A stretch of DNA of 64,000 nt from positions 7,254,001-7,318,000 of the forward strand of contig OU862913.1 in the NCBI GenBank assembly GCA_917880885.1, read 5' to 3'. The notes below the pieces were generated by a model. It saw only the letters and a program-made list of their open reading frames with translations. It was not told where the DNA came from and made no database searches. The position numbers and the translations under genes were made by a program. Source of the DNA: Limnephilus marmoratus. Its lineage: Eukaryota > Arthropoda > Insecta > Trichoptera > Limnephilidae. This document shows positions 1-11,516 of the stretch, in pieces (within the stretch, counting starts at the first letter, position 1; every line of letters starts with the position of its first letter).

Positions 1-681
1 TAAAAACGCACGGTTCAGATTGCTTACATGTTGGTATCCCAGCATTGTGTACATGCGAAAATATTGAAGTGGTTAAAGAATATGTTTATTTAGGTGTAAT
101 TATTGACTGCTTTTTCAAATGGGATTTACAAATAAATAAAGTCTGTGAACGTCTGAGATCTATTGTTAGTAGATTATATAAACTTAAATTCTATGTTCCA
201 ATATGCACACTTCGAATAATTTATTTATCATTAGCTGAGTCTATTTATTATAAGGTACGGAATTACAGCTTGGGGACTTTCCTGTAAGACAAATGTTAAT
301 CATGTTCAATCAGTCCAAAATTCATTAGTCAAATTATTAGCTCATAAAATTTTATACGAGCAAAGACACAATGCTGCGTACTTTTACCAGAATCTTAAAA
401 TTCTCTCAGTAAGAGCAATTCTGTGGCATAAAATTATTTTTCAGCATATGAATAGCCCTATATACATAAATAGACTGGACCACACTTACAGTACTCGATT
501 TACGTTAAATGAAGGACTAATCGTACCTAAGCACTTAAACAAATATGAACAAAGAACGCTGGACTACATGATACCTACATGCTTAAATAGGTTACCTGCT
601 AAAATTAAAAAATGTACAAATAATGTAAGAACAAATATTATATTGAAAAATTGGCTCGCCGAAAGAAAAAGTTTGTATTAA
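1..681 (+). pseudogene. 3' end of a non-LTR retrotransposon ORF2 (frameshifted)
   Basis: This is the C-terminal part of a LINE reverse transcriptase, truncated by the window edge. The first segment (about 45-255) reads a post-palm motif with YLGVIID. The frame then slips by one base near 255, and the continuation reads YGITAWG and runs to a stop at 679-681. The slip replaces the typical SxxYGxxxWG motif with an early stop, so the copy is dead. An A/T-rich 3' region with AAAATAAAATAAAT-like runs follows to about 900 and probably is the 3' UTR and tail. It resembles the LINE on the - strand at 12.6-16 kb (SIKYLGVIVD) but is not the same copy. Class is jockey/CR1-like by motif only. Confidence 0.8.
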
Positions 682-901
682 AATTCTTGTAGTAACACAA
701 AAAAAATGTCTAACTGCATTATAAGTTTTATTTAAAAAAAAAACTTCAAAGTAAAAGCACCCATTGACAAACTACTTAAAAGTAGTTTATTGGGACTTTT
801 CTTTTTTGTAATATCTTATTTTATTTGATTTCCTGTAATATTGTGTAACTTTTTTCCTCTAATAAAAAAATAAAAAAAATAAAATAAAATAAATAATATA
901 T

Positions 902-1205
902 GTCCAGTGTAGAGGGTCTTTTTAGGAAAAGCATGAGAGGATTGCCTTTTTTCGTTTTCGCTTCATGCCTTTTTTCCTTCCTAGGAAAGAATAAGGGCGT
1001 GAGATGTGGGTGGGAATATGGGTTCAGTGGGCCCAGGTCTTCTGTCGCCAAAACCTAGACAAACCTTACCCCAAAACCCCGGGCACCCCTGCTTAGTCAA
1101 CAAACGTGGCGTATCACTTAGGATGACCTATTGCCGAGGTGTTGGTTATCCAATAAATGGTTCACGGTATCCAATAAGCGGTACCCATTCCTGCCTCCCA
1201 AACTA
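902..1205 (+). repeat. GC-rich interspersed repeat, copy a (5' shortened)
   Basis: First of seven copies in the window of a moderately GC-rich repeat of about 300-500 bp. Complete copies begin CTCCACACAGGAGGCCCTGA and end near GGCGGCGGTACCCAT...CCTCCCAAATTG. This copy starts at the internal GGGTCTTTTTAGGAAA block and keeps the 3' end. No Pol III A/B boxes and no coding capacity are visible. Class unknown. Confidence 0.75.
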
Positions 1206-1350
1206 AAAAAGTATGATGTTATTTAATTTTTGGAAATTAATATATTATCTCCTCAAAGTACAATCTTGTGGAAGGACGATCGTAATTTAGAATGTTAAGC
1301 ACTCTTCTTCTCGGCATATCAATGTAGGTATTGTATTGTTGTTTGTACAG

Positions 1351-1503
1351 GTAGCAGTAATGTGGAGACTGTTCCCATCAAGGCAGAACCAGGTCCTCGA
1401 GAAGAAGTTAAAGGGGGAATTACTTATACGGAAATTGACATAGATCACCCGGATGTTAAAAAGGAATGCTCAGAGCGCTCTGAAAGAATTACCCAAACAG
1501 CAG
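1351..1503 (+). CDS. Zinc-finger gene unit 1, N-terminal exon B1
   Basis: This is an internal exon of 153 nt. The acceptor is TTTGTACAG at 1350 and the donor GTAATT at 1504. Both borders are phase 1, so the exon is symmetric and can be skipped without frameshift. It encodes about 51 residues with VPIKAEPGP, YTEIDID and DVKKEC. The first is a P-I-K-x-E-P 'synergy control' motif and the last a V-K-K-E motif; both fit the SUMO acceptor consensus (hydrophobic-K-x-E). It is identical to exon B3 at 23739-23891 over its whole length, so the duplication is recent. Its start exon must lie left of the window. The next usable acceptor is that of the zinc-finger exon at 16893. No experimental support for splicing is visible. 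Confidence 0.7.
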
Positions 1504-2633
1504 GTAATTAGGATCCTTAACACGTTTTCATAACATCATTTTATTTCAAATAGTTACCTGTTTTTTATGTCACACATGACTAGAATTCTTCGAATCAAAT
1601 TAATTTTTTTTCTTACCTTATATAAATTAAAATATGGAAGTACTTGTTGATTATATTCATTTATTCATATTAAATTAATTTGTACTTGTTTGTTATATAA
1701 TCAACATTATACATCCTACATACTGTTTACCATTGTACCATTTTACTGCAAAAATATTGTCATTATGTTCTGTTGACAAACTACATAAGAAGTTTAACAG
1801 GTTTGAATGTTAATAAATAAAAATAAAAAATTTGGAAAAAAATTGAGAAATGAAAAGAAGCCAGGTTTACAAACTCTCCAACCGTATTCTTATAAACTAA
1901 GAACAAATATTTATGTATAAAACTTTGTTTTTTTTGCAAAACCATCAGAATGTCCTCAATGTGAAAAGATACACAAAGATTTATATGGCTCTTTGTCATT
2001 AACGGGTATGGCATTATCGGATGAGGCAGTGCAAATGACCATATACTCAATTCAATTATTAAAACTAACAATGAAAATTTTATTGAAAGTCCCTGTAAGA
2101 ACTTGCAGAACATTCATCAATCTTAACATCATGTTAATTAAACAACTTTATTCTAAAACCGCACTCCTTTACATTTATTAGTTCAAAACACAAGAAATAA
2201 TAACTAACACATATATTAGAAACACGCTCACAGATCTCAGGGTCAAAAACAGGTCCAACATGATTCAAAATTTCAAGGAAAACGCTTCTTATACCATGGT
2301 ACTAATTTTAAAATAAAATTCCACTCTCAGTTATTTATTTCATCTGCTTTAATTATTGACACTCTTACAATATCCGAAATGTTGGCTAAAGACGGAGGAG
2401 CACAAAAACCACAACACACCAAAATAAATAACGATAATGGATTTATTGTCTAGTATAGTATTATTATTTATATTGTTTGAGTCTGATTCTCTTGTTGTAG
2501 CGGTGACGGCTGGTCGATATTCTAATAAAATTAGTTCATTTAAGATATTCGTTCTCTTGGAGATGATTTTGTTGATTAAATTTCACTAATTATATTGCGA
2601 TAGGTTTTTTGTCAGAGTTCTTTGTTTGCTTAA
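1504..2633 (+). other. Intron of zinc-finger unit 1 (empty-site reference)
   Basis: Non-coding DNA colinear with unit 2 (23892-24149, 27330-27457, 33310-33453, 33885-34471). It lacks all three large insertions found there. Around 2375-2435 it holds a decayed half of the hairpin repeat seen at 37699-37904 (GTTGGCTAAAGACGGAGGAG and an AAATAAATAACGA block). No gene is seen. Confidence 0.7.
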
Positions 2634-3070
2634 CCCGCCCAAATCCACGATGCGATTATAGTTTACAACGCTCTTTAAAACGTCAATAACTCCTCAAATG
2701 CTTCAATCATTAAATCAAGATTTTAGGTATTCCTAAAAAATATATTTTTGCATCCGTAAAAAATATTTTAAAAATTGTGACGATTCTGTATAAAATAATA
2801 AAAAATGTTTTCCTAAAAGTCGACACATTTCTATGTCAGTTGAGACAACAAATTTTTAATTTCTATGGGAATAACAGAGAAGACAAAACATTAATTCATT
2901 TCAACCTCATTAACCTACGTCCAATATTACGATCTCCTTTTAGTGATGTATGACAAAAAGAGATGTAAAATAAAACGTTAAAACCTTTTGCCTATCTGTA
3001 GAGATTATTTTACTTCTCGAAGTTGACATCATAATACGTTTGTCGTCGCTTTCTAGTGCATTAATTTGAA

Positions 3071-3151
3071 ATGTCTGAAAACAGAGATGACAATATTAAT
3101 TATCTTGCTGCAAAAAAACTTGGGTTGCTTGACATTCCGTTTTCATTTTAA
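3071..3151 (+). CDS. Small conserved ORF in the TTAA element (26 aa, hypothetical)
   Basis: An ATG in the context TTGAAATG opens a 26-codon frame (MSENRDDNINYLAAKKLG at its start) that ends with TAA. The second element copy has the same frame at 9197-9277 with only two differences, both synonymous (AGA/AGG and GAC/GAT). Two sites are too few to prove selection. It could be the first exon of a captured host gene or a leftover of the element's own gene. No function is recognised. Confidence 0.3.
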   Translation: MSENRDDNINYLAAKKLGLLDIPFSF

Positions 3152-3468
3152 AAAGAGCCACAAAAAAAATGAGGAACCACATCGGAAGGTTCGGCCAACC
3201 GACCACCTGATCCTCAAACCAGAGTCATTTTTTAATTCCTTTCTGCGTATTTCCTTAAAATTAACGACAAAATGTTACGATTGTAGACAATCAGATGACG
3301 GGGGATGTTTTTTGTTTAGTTTTATGGGTTTTGGGTTATTTGCAGGGTCATGCCACATTAGTTCGGAAGTAATAAATGTTTATTTAATTTCATTTTATTT
3401 TTATCAAATAATCTTTTCGTGGAAGACTTGATTATGACAATGACAATGCAGTGCTTTTTTTTACAATA

Positions 3469-3882
3469 GCTCCACACAGGAGGCCCTGAGGAAAATAATT
3501 CCCCCCAGGGCCTATGACATCTTGGGGATGATGTGTGAAGGATCTTTTTAGGAAAGGAAGGTTAGGAAGTTCTGAGAAGGAAAAGGATGTAAGGGGTGGG
3601 TAGGAATCTGGGTGTCATTGTGTCCAAGAGTGACGGACGTATGAATCCATCTCTTCCACTGCGGTGTAAGGCGATGTTCCGAGAGAGTACAGCTGGAGAA
3701 GTAATAAATATATAAATATATAATAATAAAGCAAAACCCGGACAAATCTCTGCCCACGAACCCGGGCACCCCTACTAAGTCACGAAATGTAGCTAACTAC
3801 TTGGAATGACCTTTGGCAGAAGTGTTGGTTATCCAATAAATGGTTCTCGGGGCGGCGGCACCCATACTTGCCTCCCAAATTG
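3469..3882 (+). repeat. GC-rich interspersed repeat, copy b
   Basis: Full-length copy inside TTAA element 1, from CTCCACACAGGAGGCCCTGA to CCTCCCAAATTG. An A/T-rich stretch (AATAAATATATAAATATA) replaces the middle part that copy f keeps. Nearly identical to copy d in the second TTAA element. Confidence 0.8.
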
Positions 3883-4027
3883 AAAAGTAAGGCATTGAAC
3901 TGGCAAAGGAAAGATAATTGTTGAAATGTTCTATAATTAAGATTCCTGATATGTATGTGTTGTAAAACCATATAGTTACATTATAGGTAGAGCCATGTTA
4001 ATTTGTGGAGATCTGGATGGGATACAA

Positions 4028-5353
4028 TGTTATAATTAAAGAAGTGGGATCATTTATTAATGATATTTACGTTGGGTGTCATATTGTTACCATTAAAGTG
4101 TAATGACATATTGTTATGTGTTAGTGTTATAAGATTAAAGGGAGATGTAATAATGAGCCTTTGTCGGGCTCGGGTGTAATCTGCTAGTCAACTTTGATTT
4201 CCTCACAGGAAACCTTGGACGCCAAACCCAGCCTAATGTCTGGGTATGTCAACCAGCGGAGAACACGGTACTCAATTCTCAGAGTGTGGGCCATTAGTTT
4301 TCATAGCATTCCTGAAAAGGCTGCACAAGGAATCTACTTAATAAAACAAAATGTGGAGTATAGAATCGGTTCACTGTATTGTTTCCGAAAGACATAATAA
4401 AATAAATGGTATGGACTCACCCCCGGGAGCAATATCGTAATTTTATGCTATTCCTAGCTACCCTAATTAAATTTACTGCCGCCGAACTCCCGATGTCGGG
4501 AGAACCAACCCCAGCTCCTGGTGGCAAGGGTGATCCCAACCTCTGCGGCTCAGCTTGGCCCTGCGACCTCCTCAGCAGTCGCATGGAAGTGATGTTAGAC
4601 CTGGACCCTCAGGAGAAGGAAGGAGTACCCAGACTCTACTCCAAATTGTAAAGGAAGGCCCGTCAGCAATTCGAGGCGAAGAATCGTTCAACACGGCGGT
4701 ATTCTCGGGTTTGTTCCATAAATAAACCCTTGGGGGGAATTCGATAGTTGGCCTGCATATAATCACGGCGCGGCGAGTTATTATTTAATCCGATGACTCG
4801 GATAATGAGGTACAATAGTCTTTTCACTCGGACATTGCCAATTCACTCGTGGTCACTGGGACCCTCGCGAAACTCACATTTTACGTGAATAAATCTTCGG
4901 TTAGATGCACCGCGCACCATGATAAGCGTGGCGGGTTATTATATACACCGATGGCTCGGATAAAGAGGTACATTAATCGTAACACACGTACATCGCCATT
5001 AAACTCGTGCTCCCTTTTGGGACCCGCGCGAAAACTCGCATTTTACGCGAATAAATCTTTGATTTTTATATTTAAAAAAAAACACAACGTGTTTCCGTCC
5101 CCCGAATGCAGATGCCCAAAGCTTGGATTACAATCACATCGTATTAAAACTTAAGATTAATTGACCGTTGTTTTCACGGCGTACCGCACATCACGCCGTG
5201 AAAACCAGAGTGCGGATCCGGAAACCAAACCCAAAAAAAATCCGCCTACCGACACGTTGAACGAAATTCCCCCAGGTTTGCCAACCTAACCAATTAAAAT
5301 GCATTAAAAAAAAATAGTACCTAACTTACGATAAATACAATCGCTTCATAACA
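4028..5353. mobile_element. Solo LTR with ACAA target duplication
   Basis: A 1326-bp block begins TGTTAT and ends ATAACA, the TG...CA pattern of a retroviral-type LTR with a 6-bp perfect inverted end. It is flanked by ACAA at 4024-4027 and 5354-5357. The second TTAA element has an uninterrupted ACAA at the same place (10150-10153), so the empty site is in the window. A 4-bp duplication fits Ty3/gypsy or BEL elements. The body contains several AATAAA signals, an internal duplication of period about 159 bp (about 4770 and 4930) and a strong hairpin at 5170-5205. No coding region or primer-binding site belongs to it, so the internal part was lost, probably by LTR-LTR recombination. Confidence 0.88.
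5170..5205. other. Perfect 13-bp hairpin near the end of the solo LTR
   Basis: GTTTTCACGGCGT (5170-5182) is the exact reverse complement of 5193-5205, with a 10-nt loop. It lies about 150 bp before the LTR end. It might act in RNA 3'-end formation or packaging, but nothing shows its role directly. Confidence 0.7.
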
Positions 5354-5880
5354 ACAAGGCCGATAAAAATTATAATAATTTCCACCTCTTTATAGCGCCG
5401 TTTAGTGATAAAGTCACGTCAAGTGTACTTGATGGATGGGATTAAAAGTTAAAAGGTACGCTTAATTAGTTAGGGCATTCAAAAAGGAAGATACATGACA
5501 ATACTTCATCCAAAATACGATTGTAAACATTACTGCACCACCATAAAACTCTTTTGTGAGGGTTGGGTGCAATATTTAGAATCTTACCTAAAACTACCCC
5601 CATAAAATAATTATTTTAAAAAGGGACTTTCTTTCCATTGAAACAGTAGCAAAGTGACGTATTACAAATGATTATTACATGGAAGGAAGTAGCAATAAAT
5701 ATAAATGGTTAGGTTTCAATGAATTGAAGGTACAATTTGCAATGAATGTTAGGATTTTAAAATTACATATTTTTTTGAATTATTTTTTATTTATTATTTT
5801 TACTATTTTAGAACGCTCACTGTCTTTGTGTAACTTGCTATTTCGATCATCTTCTAAAATGCATATTTTTCATAATAACG

Positions 5881-6135
5881 GCATGCCGCCGCCTCGACAA
5901 CCATTTATTGGACAACCAACACTTCTGCCATAAGTGACTTCAAGTAGTTTGTTACGTTTGGTGACTTAGCAGGGGTGACCAGGTTCATGGGGTAGGTTTG
6001 GTTCGTGTGGCTGGCCGGGTCGGGAGAGACTGGTTGAGGGAGACCTTTTGACCTCTCCAGCAGGAAGACCTCTCCCAAAAGATGACATAGGCCCTGAAGC
6101 GAATTATTTTCCTCAGGGCCTCATGTGTGAAGCTA
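5881..6135 (-). repeat. GC-rich interspersed repeat, copy c (inverted)
   Basis: Reverse-oriented copy inside TTAA element 1, recognised by GCCGCCGCC..., CCATTTATTGGACAACCAAC and ...CCTCAGGGCCTCATGTGTGA. With copy b it makes an inverted pair about 2 kb apart, or 0.7 kb in the element without the LTR. Confidence 0.75.
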
Positions 6136-6689
6136 ATGTAAAAAAAATACTGTATGTCTGCACTACAGTATCCACAGCTTAAGTTCTTATAGTTTCGTAT
6201 AGTACTAGATGACGTGTGGTCGCCATTTTACGATTTAATATAGATTTACTATAAACGAATGCATTACACAATATGAAGGTAAATATAATAACAAAGTCTT
6301 TGTTTTGCTTTTTTGAAAAAATCTTTTACATCTACATTTTTACTTATATTTTATTATGATAAACACGTCGGATTAATGTTTAAATGAGAATTAACCTAAT
6401 AGGTTTTTGTCGTTATGTTCCTGTGAAATAAATATTTTTATTTGCTATGTAAACTATTTCCACTCATAAAAGTCAAATTTATCTTAAAGGTTATCTCTAA
6501 ATTTCGGAAAAATGTTAAAACATATAAGTGAGTATTATAAAAAATACTAGTGTGCAGTTCACACCGGTAGAAGCGAAACCTTCAGAAAAAAGAGTCGGGA
6601 GGCTACGAAGCACCGCATAAAGAGGAGACCGATTATTCTAACCCATTCTCTATAAATGCTATAGATGCATGTGTTTGTCTCCTTTTAGT

Positions 6690-7455
6690 GTCGCTTTTTC
6701 GTTTCATCCAGTTTCAAATCACAACGGTGCGAAAGAAATTTTCACTTCAAAGTAATTATAAAATTATTTTTTCGTGGTTTGCTTATTGTTTGTGGCTTGC
6801 TTTTTAGTGTCGCTTTTTAGTTTCAACTAGTTTCAAATCACAACGGTGCTAAAGAAGTTTTCACTTCAAAGTAATTATAACATTATATTTTTCTTGGTTT
6901 TTTTATTCTTTTTTTTGTCGCTTTTTCGTTTCATCCAGTTTCAAATCACAACGGTGCTAAAGAAGTTTTTCACTTCAAAATAATTATAAAATTATTTTTT
7001 TCGTGGTTTGCTTATTCTTTCTTTTAGTGTGGCTTTTTCGTTTCATCCAGTTTCAAATCACAACGGTGCTAAAGAAGTTTTCACTTCAAAGTAATTATAA
7101 CATATTTTTTTCGTGGTTTGCTTACCGTTTTTTTTGTCGCTTTTTCGTTTCATCCAGTTTCAAATCACAACGGTGCTAAAGCAGTTTTTCACTTCAAAAT
7201 AATTATAAAATTATTTTTTTCGTGGTTTGCTTATTCTTTCTTTTAGTGTGGCTTTTTCGTTTCATCCAGTTTCAAATCACAACGGTGCTAAAGAAGTTTT
7301 CACTTCAAAGTAATTATAACATATTTTTTTCGTGGTTTGCTTACCGTTTTTTTAGTGTCGCTTTTTCGTTTCATCCAGTTTCAAATCACAACGGTGCTAA
7401 AGAAGTTTTTCACTTCAAAATAATTATAATTTATATTTTCGTGGTTTGCTTTTGC
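6690..7455. repeat. Tandem array, seven units of about 107-119 bp
   Basis: The block TTTCAAATCACAACGGTGC recurs at about 6711, 6830, 6939, 7051, 7158, 7270 and 7379. Each unit also has GTCGCTTTTTCGTTTCATCC, TTTTCACTTCAAARTAATTATAA and TTTCGTGGTTTGCTTA. The equivalent array in the other TTAA element has four units, so the number changes by unequal exchange or slippage. Confidence 0.9.
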
Positions 7456-8131
7456 GTAAAACTGTAAAAAAAAAAAAATTCGAGCGTTCTTTAAGTATTG
7501 TATTTTTCATGTAATCTATGTCTCTACGCAACTAGTGTTAAAACCACTCAATCTGGTATTAACTTAGATCAGCAAACATATTTTTTGTAAATGTATTTAA
7601 AAAATGATAGTAGGTCGGTGTCAGCCCTTACTAGTACCTAGCGCATTCCACATGTGGCTTTCTGAAACAATGATGCTCTTCTCGAGGCTAACGTGACCCT
7701 AGGCGTACGCTGTCACAGCCGCCCGCCTTGTTGGGCGTTTCAAATAATATTTGATTATTTATTATGAATGATTATTGTTTTAATATTTCAGTTTTAGGGC
7801 ACAAAATCAATATTTTTTTCTTACAATAAATTCATATAAGCCAAATAAAAAATATTCACAACAATATTTTTACAAAAAATCCGAATTAATTTCCAAATCC
7901 CATAGAGTAACGCTGTGTAACAAGACGGTTTGTCGAGGGTATTTTTAGCATGGTATGGGAAAGGTTAAATTTCATGCGGTAAATGTGAGAATGGATTTAT
8001 ATTATATGTGTTCGGAGATCTGCATATAGTCAGGATTCTTACGTGATTTTTTAAGATGAGTTGAAGACATTGTGAATTTACCTCTTTGTTGTTGTCATTT
8101 TGTTGTTGTTATTATTGTTTTGTTTTTCAAG

Positions 8132-8145
8132 GTAGCATAAATTTT
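8132..8145 (+). pseudogene. 5' stub of zinc-finger unit 1 exon B2
   Basis: After a polypyrimidine acceptor ending CAAG at 8131, the exon begins GTAGCATAAATTT exactly as exon B4 at 34685. After 14 bases it runs into foreign sequence. The rest of the exon resumes at 16661. An 8.5-kb stack of insertions therefore splits this exon. Confidence 0.8.
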
Positions 8146-8147
8146 TT

Positions 8148-8755
8148 TTTATTATTATTATGATTTGAAATATACATACATATAACAGATTTACATAAGG
8201 AAAATACATGGTTCTTAAAAATAATTACATATAGGTAAAATAATTTCTTGTTAATGAATCTACCCAATTTAAAAGAGAAAAAATTTCTCGTGTTTAAATT
8301 GGGGAGTCGTGTCATTACAGAAAAAAGATAAAAAAATAAGATATACTCTTAATTTAAAATAAAATATATATATATATATATTTTATTTTAAATTAAGAAA
8401 CAAATAAAACTTATGAATAAAAACAAATATTAAATAAAGAAATATACTAACGTAGCAGTTGCTAAATTAGATATACATGTAGTATAGATATTTTAAAAGT
8501 AATAATATACAATAGATGTAGTAAAAATAAAAATAATATTATTGCATTTCTCTTAATAGGTAGGTGTTGAGATGGTAAGTACATATAGTTGATTCTGACA
8601 ATGGGATTAACTGATAATATTGCAGGAGTAGGTAGTAGGTACATAATGTTATTTTACAACAATAATCGCTTACATTTCAGTTCAAAAGTTGATGAAATAT
8701 TTTAAGAGGATATGTGCAATCAATAAGACTACATTTATTGATAATTTATTTTTTG
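8148..8755 (-). other. Insertion DNA in exon B2: probable LINE 3' region with a palindrome
   Basis: A/T-rich sequence between the exon stub and the second TTAA element. On the - strand, 8315-8240 reads a LINE-like C-terminus (PNLNTRNFFSFKLG). I infer that this is the distal 3' part of the - strand LINE at 12.48-16.65 kb, separated from it by the TTAA element, but a distinct LINE tail is possible. It includes the palindrome at 8347-8398. Nothing else is recognised. Confidence 0.45.
8347..8398. other. 52-bp A/T palindrome
   Basis: CTTAATTTAAAATAAAAT followed by (TA)n and its exact reverse complement. It would extrude as a cruciform. Such AT palindromes are breakage-prone in other genomes. Confidence 0.85.
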
Positions 8756-9196
8756 TTAACCCGCCCAAATCCACGATGCGATTATAGTTTACAACGCTCT
8801 TTAAAACGTCAATACCTCCTCAAATGCTTCAATCATTAAATCAAGATTTTAGGTATTCCTAAAAAATATATTTTTGCATGCGTAAAAAATATTTTAAAAA
8901 TTGTAACGATTCTGTATAAAATAATAAAAAATGTTTTCCTAAAAGTCGACACATTTCTATGTCAGTTGAGACAACAAATTTTAAATTTCTATGGGAATAA
9001 CAGAGAAGACAAATCATTAATTCATTTCAACCTCATTAACCTACGTCCAATATTACGATCTCCTTTTAGTTATGTATGACAAAAAGAGATGTAAAATAAA
9101 ACGTTAAGACCTTTTGCCTATCTGTAGAGATTATTTTACTTCTTGAAGTTGACATCATAATACGTTTGTCGTCGCTTTCTAGTGCATTAATTTGAA

Positions 9197-9277
9197 ATGT
9201 CTGAAAACAGGGATGACAATATTAATTATCTTGCTGCAAAAAAACTTGGGTTGCTTGATATTCCGTTTTCATTTTAA
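9197..9277 (+). CDS. Small conserved ORF in TTAA element 2 (26 aa, hypothetical)
   Basis: Same 26-codon frame as at 3071-3151, with the same protein and two synonymous differences. The stop codon is conserved. Function unknown. Confidence 0.3.
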   Translation: MSENRDDNINYLAAKKLGLLDIPFSF

Positions 9278-9590
9278 AAAGAGCCACAAAAAAATGAGGA
9301 ACCACATCGGAAGGTTCGGCCAACCGACCACCTGATCCTCAAACCAGAGTCATTTTTTAATTCCTTTCTGCGTATTTCCTTAAAATTAACGACAAAATGT
9401 TACGATTCTAGACAATCAGATGACGGGGGATGTTTTTTGTTTAGTTTTATGGGTTTTGGGTTATTTGCAGGGTCATGCCACATTAGTTCAGAAGTAATAA
9501 ATGTTTATTTAATTTCATTTTTTTTTATCAAATAATCTTTTCGTGGAAGACTTGATTAAGACAATGACAATGCAGTGCTTTTTTACAATA

Positions 9591-10004
9591 GCTCCACACA
9601 GGAGGCCCTGAGGAAAATAATTCCCCCCAGGGCCTATGACATCTTGGGGATGATGTGTGAAGGGTCTTTTTAGGAAAGGAAGGTTAGGAAGTTCTGAGAA
9701 GGAAAAGGATGTAAGGGGTGGGTAGGAATCTGGGTGTCATTGTGTCCAAGAGTGACGGACGTATGAATCCATCTCTTCCACTGCGGTGTAAGGCGATGTT
9801 CCGAGAGAATACAGCTGGAGAAGTAATAAATATTTAAATATATAATAATAAAGCAAAACCCGGACAAATCTCTGCCCACGAACCCGGGCACCCCTACTAA
9901 GTCACGAAACGTAGCTAACTACTTGGAATGACCTTTGGCAGAAGTGTTGGTTATCCAAAAAATGGTTCCCGGGGCGGCGGCACCCATACTTGCCTCCCAA
10001 ATTG
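9591..10004 (+). repeat. GC-rich interspersed repeat, copy d
   Basis: Counterpart of copy b in TTAA element 2. It differs from b by a few substitutions and short indels. Confidence 0.8.
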
Positions 10005-10671
10005 AAAAGTAAGGCATTGAACTGGCAAAGGAAAGATAATTGTTGAAATTCTCTATAATTGAGATTCCTGATATGTACCTATGTGTTGTAAAACCATATA
10101 GTTACATTATAGGTAGAGCCATGTTAATTTGTGGAGATCTGGATGGGATACAAGGCCGATAAAAATTATAATAATTTCCACCTTTTTATAACGCCGTTTA
10201 GTGATAAAGTCACGTCAAGTGTACTTGATGGATGGGATTAAAAGTTAAAAGGTACGCTTAATTAGTTAGGGCATTCAAAAAGGAAGAAACATGACAATAC
10301 TTCATCCAAAATACGATTGTAAACATTACTGCACCACCATAAAACTCTTTTGTGAGGGTTGGGTGCAATATTTAGAATCTTACCTAAAACTACCCCCATA
10401 AAATAATTATTTTAAAAAGGGAGTTTCTTTCCATTGAAACAGTAGCAAAGTGACGTCTTTACAAATGATTATTACATGGAAGGAAGTAGCAATAAATATA
10501 AATGGTTAGGTTTCAATGAATTGAAGGTACAATTTGCAATGAATATTAGGATTTTAAAAATATTTTTTTTTTTGAATTATTTATTATTTTTACTATTTAA
10601 GAACGCTCACTGTCTTTGTGTAACTTGCTATTTCGATCATCTTCTAAAATGCATATTTTTCATAATAACGG

Positions 10672-10973
10672 CATGCCGCCGCCCCGGAAACCGTTTATTG
10701 GACAACCAACACTTCTGCCATAAGTGACTTCAAGTAGTTTGTTACGTTTGGTGACTTAGCAGGGGTGACCAGGTTCATGGGGTAGGTTTGGTTCCGGATC
10801 TTAGCGGCGGGTACGTCTGCCTAGCAACTGGCTCTGTGTGGCTGGCCGGGTCGGGAGAGACTGGTTGAGGGAGACCTTTTGACCTCTCCAGCAGGAAGAC
10901 CTCTCCCCAAAGATGACATAGGCCCTGAAGCGAATTATTTTCCTCAGGGCCTCATGTGTGAAGCTAATGTAAA
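10672..10973 (-). repeat. GC-rich interspersed repeat, copy e (inverted)
   Basis: Counterpart of copy c. It carries about 50 extra bases near 10795-10845 (GATCTTAGCGGCGGGTACGT...) that c lacks, so c or e has had an internal indel since the element copies split. Confidence 0.75.
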
Positions 10974-11386
10974 AAAATACTGTATGTCTGCACTACAGTA
11001 TCCACAGCTTAAGTTCTTATAGTTTCGTATAGTACTAGATGACGTGTGGTCGCCATTTTACGATTTAATATAGATTTACTATAAACGAATGCATTACATA
11101 ATATTTAGGTAAATATAATAACAAAGTCTTTGTTTTGCTTTTTTGAAAAAATCTTTTGCATCTACATTCTTACTTATATTTTATTATGATAAACACGTCG
11201 GATTAATGTTTAAATGAGAATTTACCTAATAGGTTTTTGTCGTGATGTTCCTGTGAAATAAATATTTTAATTTGCTATGTAAACTATTTCCACTCATAAA
11301 AGTAAAATTTATCCTAAAGGTTATCTCTAAATTTCGGAAAAATGTTAAAACATATAAGTGAGTATTATAAAAAATACTAGTGTGCA

Positions 11387-11497
11387 GTTCACACCGGTAG
11401 AAGCGAAACCTTCAGAAAAAGAGTCGGAAGGCTACGAAGCACCGCATAAAGAGGAGACCGATTATTCTAACCCATTCTCTATAAATGCTATAGATGC
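11387..11497 (+). pseudogene. Exon-like coding fragment in TTAA element 2
   Basis: After an acceptor-like TAGTGTGCAG, the frame reads a hydrophilic, protein-like stretch containing TPVEAKPSEKESEGYEAPHK and ETDYSNPFSINAID. The copy in element 1 (about 6560-6665) has one extra A in the poly-A run and is frameshifted. It looks like a captured exon or a leftover of an element gene. The family is not recognised. Confidence 0.35.
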
Positions 11498-11516
11498 ATG
11501 TGTTTGTCTCCTTTTA

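Larger units (their letters stand above)
2634..7964. mobile_element. TTAA-flanked composite element, copy 1 (contains a solo LTR)
   Basis: A 5331-bp insertion flanked by TTAA at 2630-2633 and 7965-7968. The paralogous intron of unit 2 has a single TTAA (34468-34471) at the same point, which proves the insertion and its ends. The ends read CCCGCCCAAATCCACGATGC and (reverse strand) CCTTTCCCATACCATGC; they share only a short CC-rich start. TTAA target duplication is typical of piggyBac and a few other DNA transposon groups. No transposase is present, so it is non-autonomous. Without the solo LTR it is about 4.0 kb. Contents in order: a small ORF, a GC-rich repeat (+), the solo LTR, a GC-rich repeat (-), an exon-like fragment and a 7-unit tandem array. 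A second copy lies at 8760-12473. Confidence 0.85.

Noticed and set aside
3548..3769. Open frames on the - strand of the GC-rich repeats (also at 9670-9891)
   Set aside because: Conserved only because the repeats are near-identical; not kept open in copies a, f or g and without domain content.
6690..7455. CRISPR-like or satellite array
   Set aside because: Units are contiguous 107-119 bp repeats without unique spacers, in a eukaryotic transposon.
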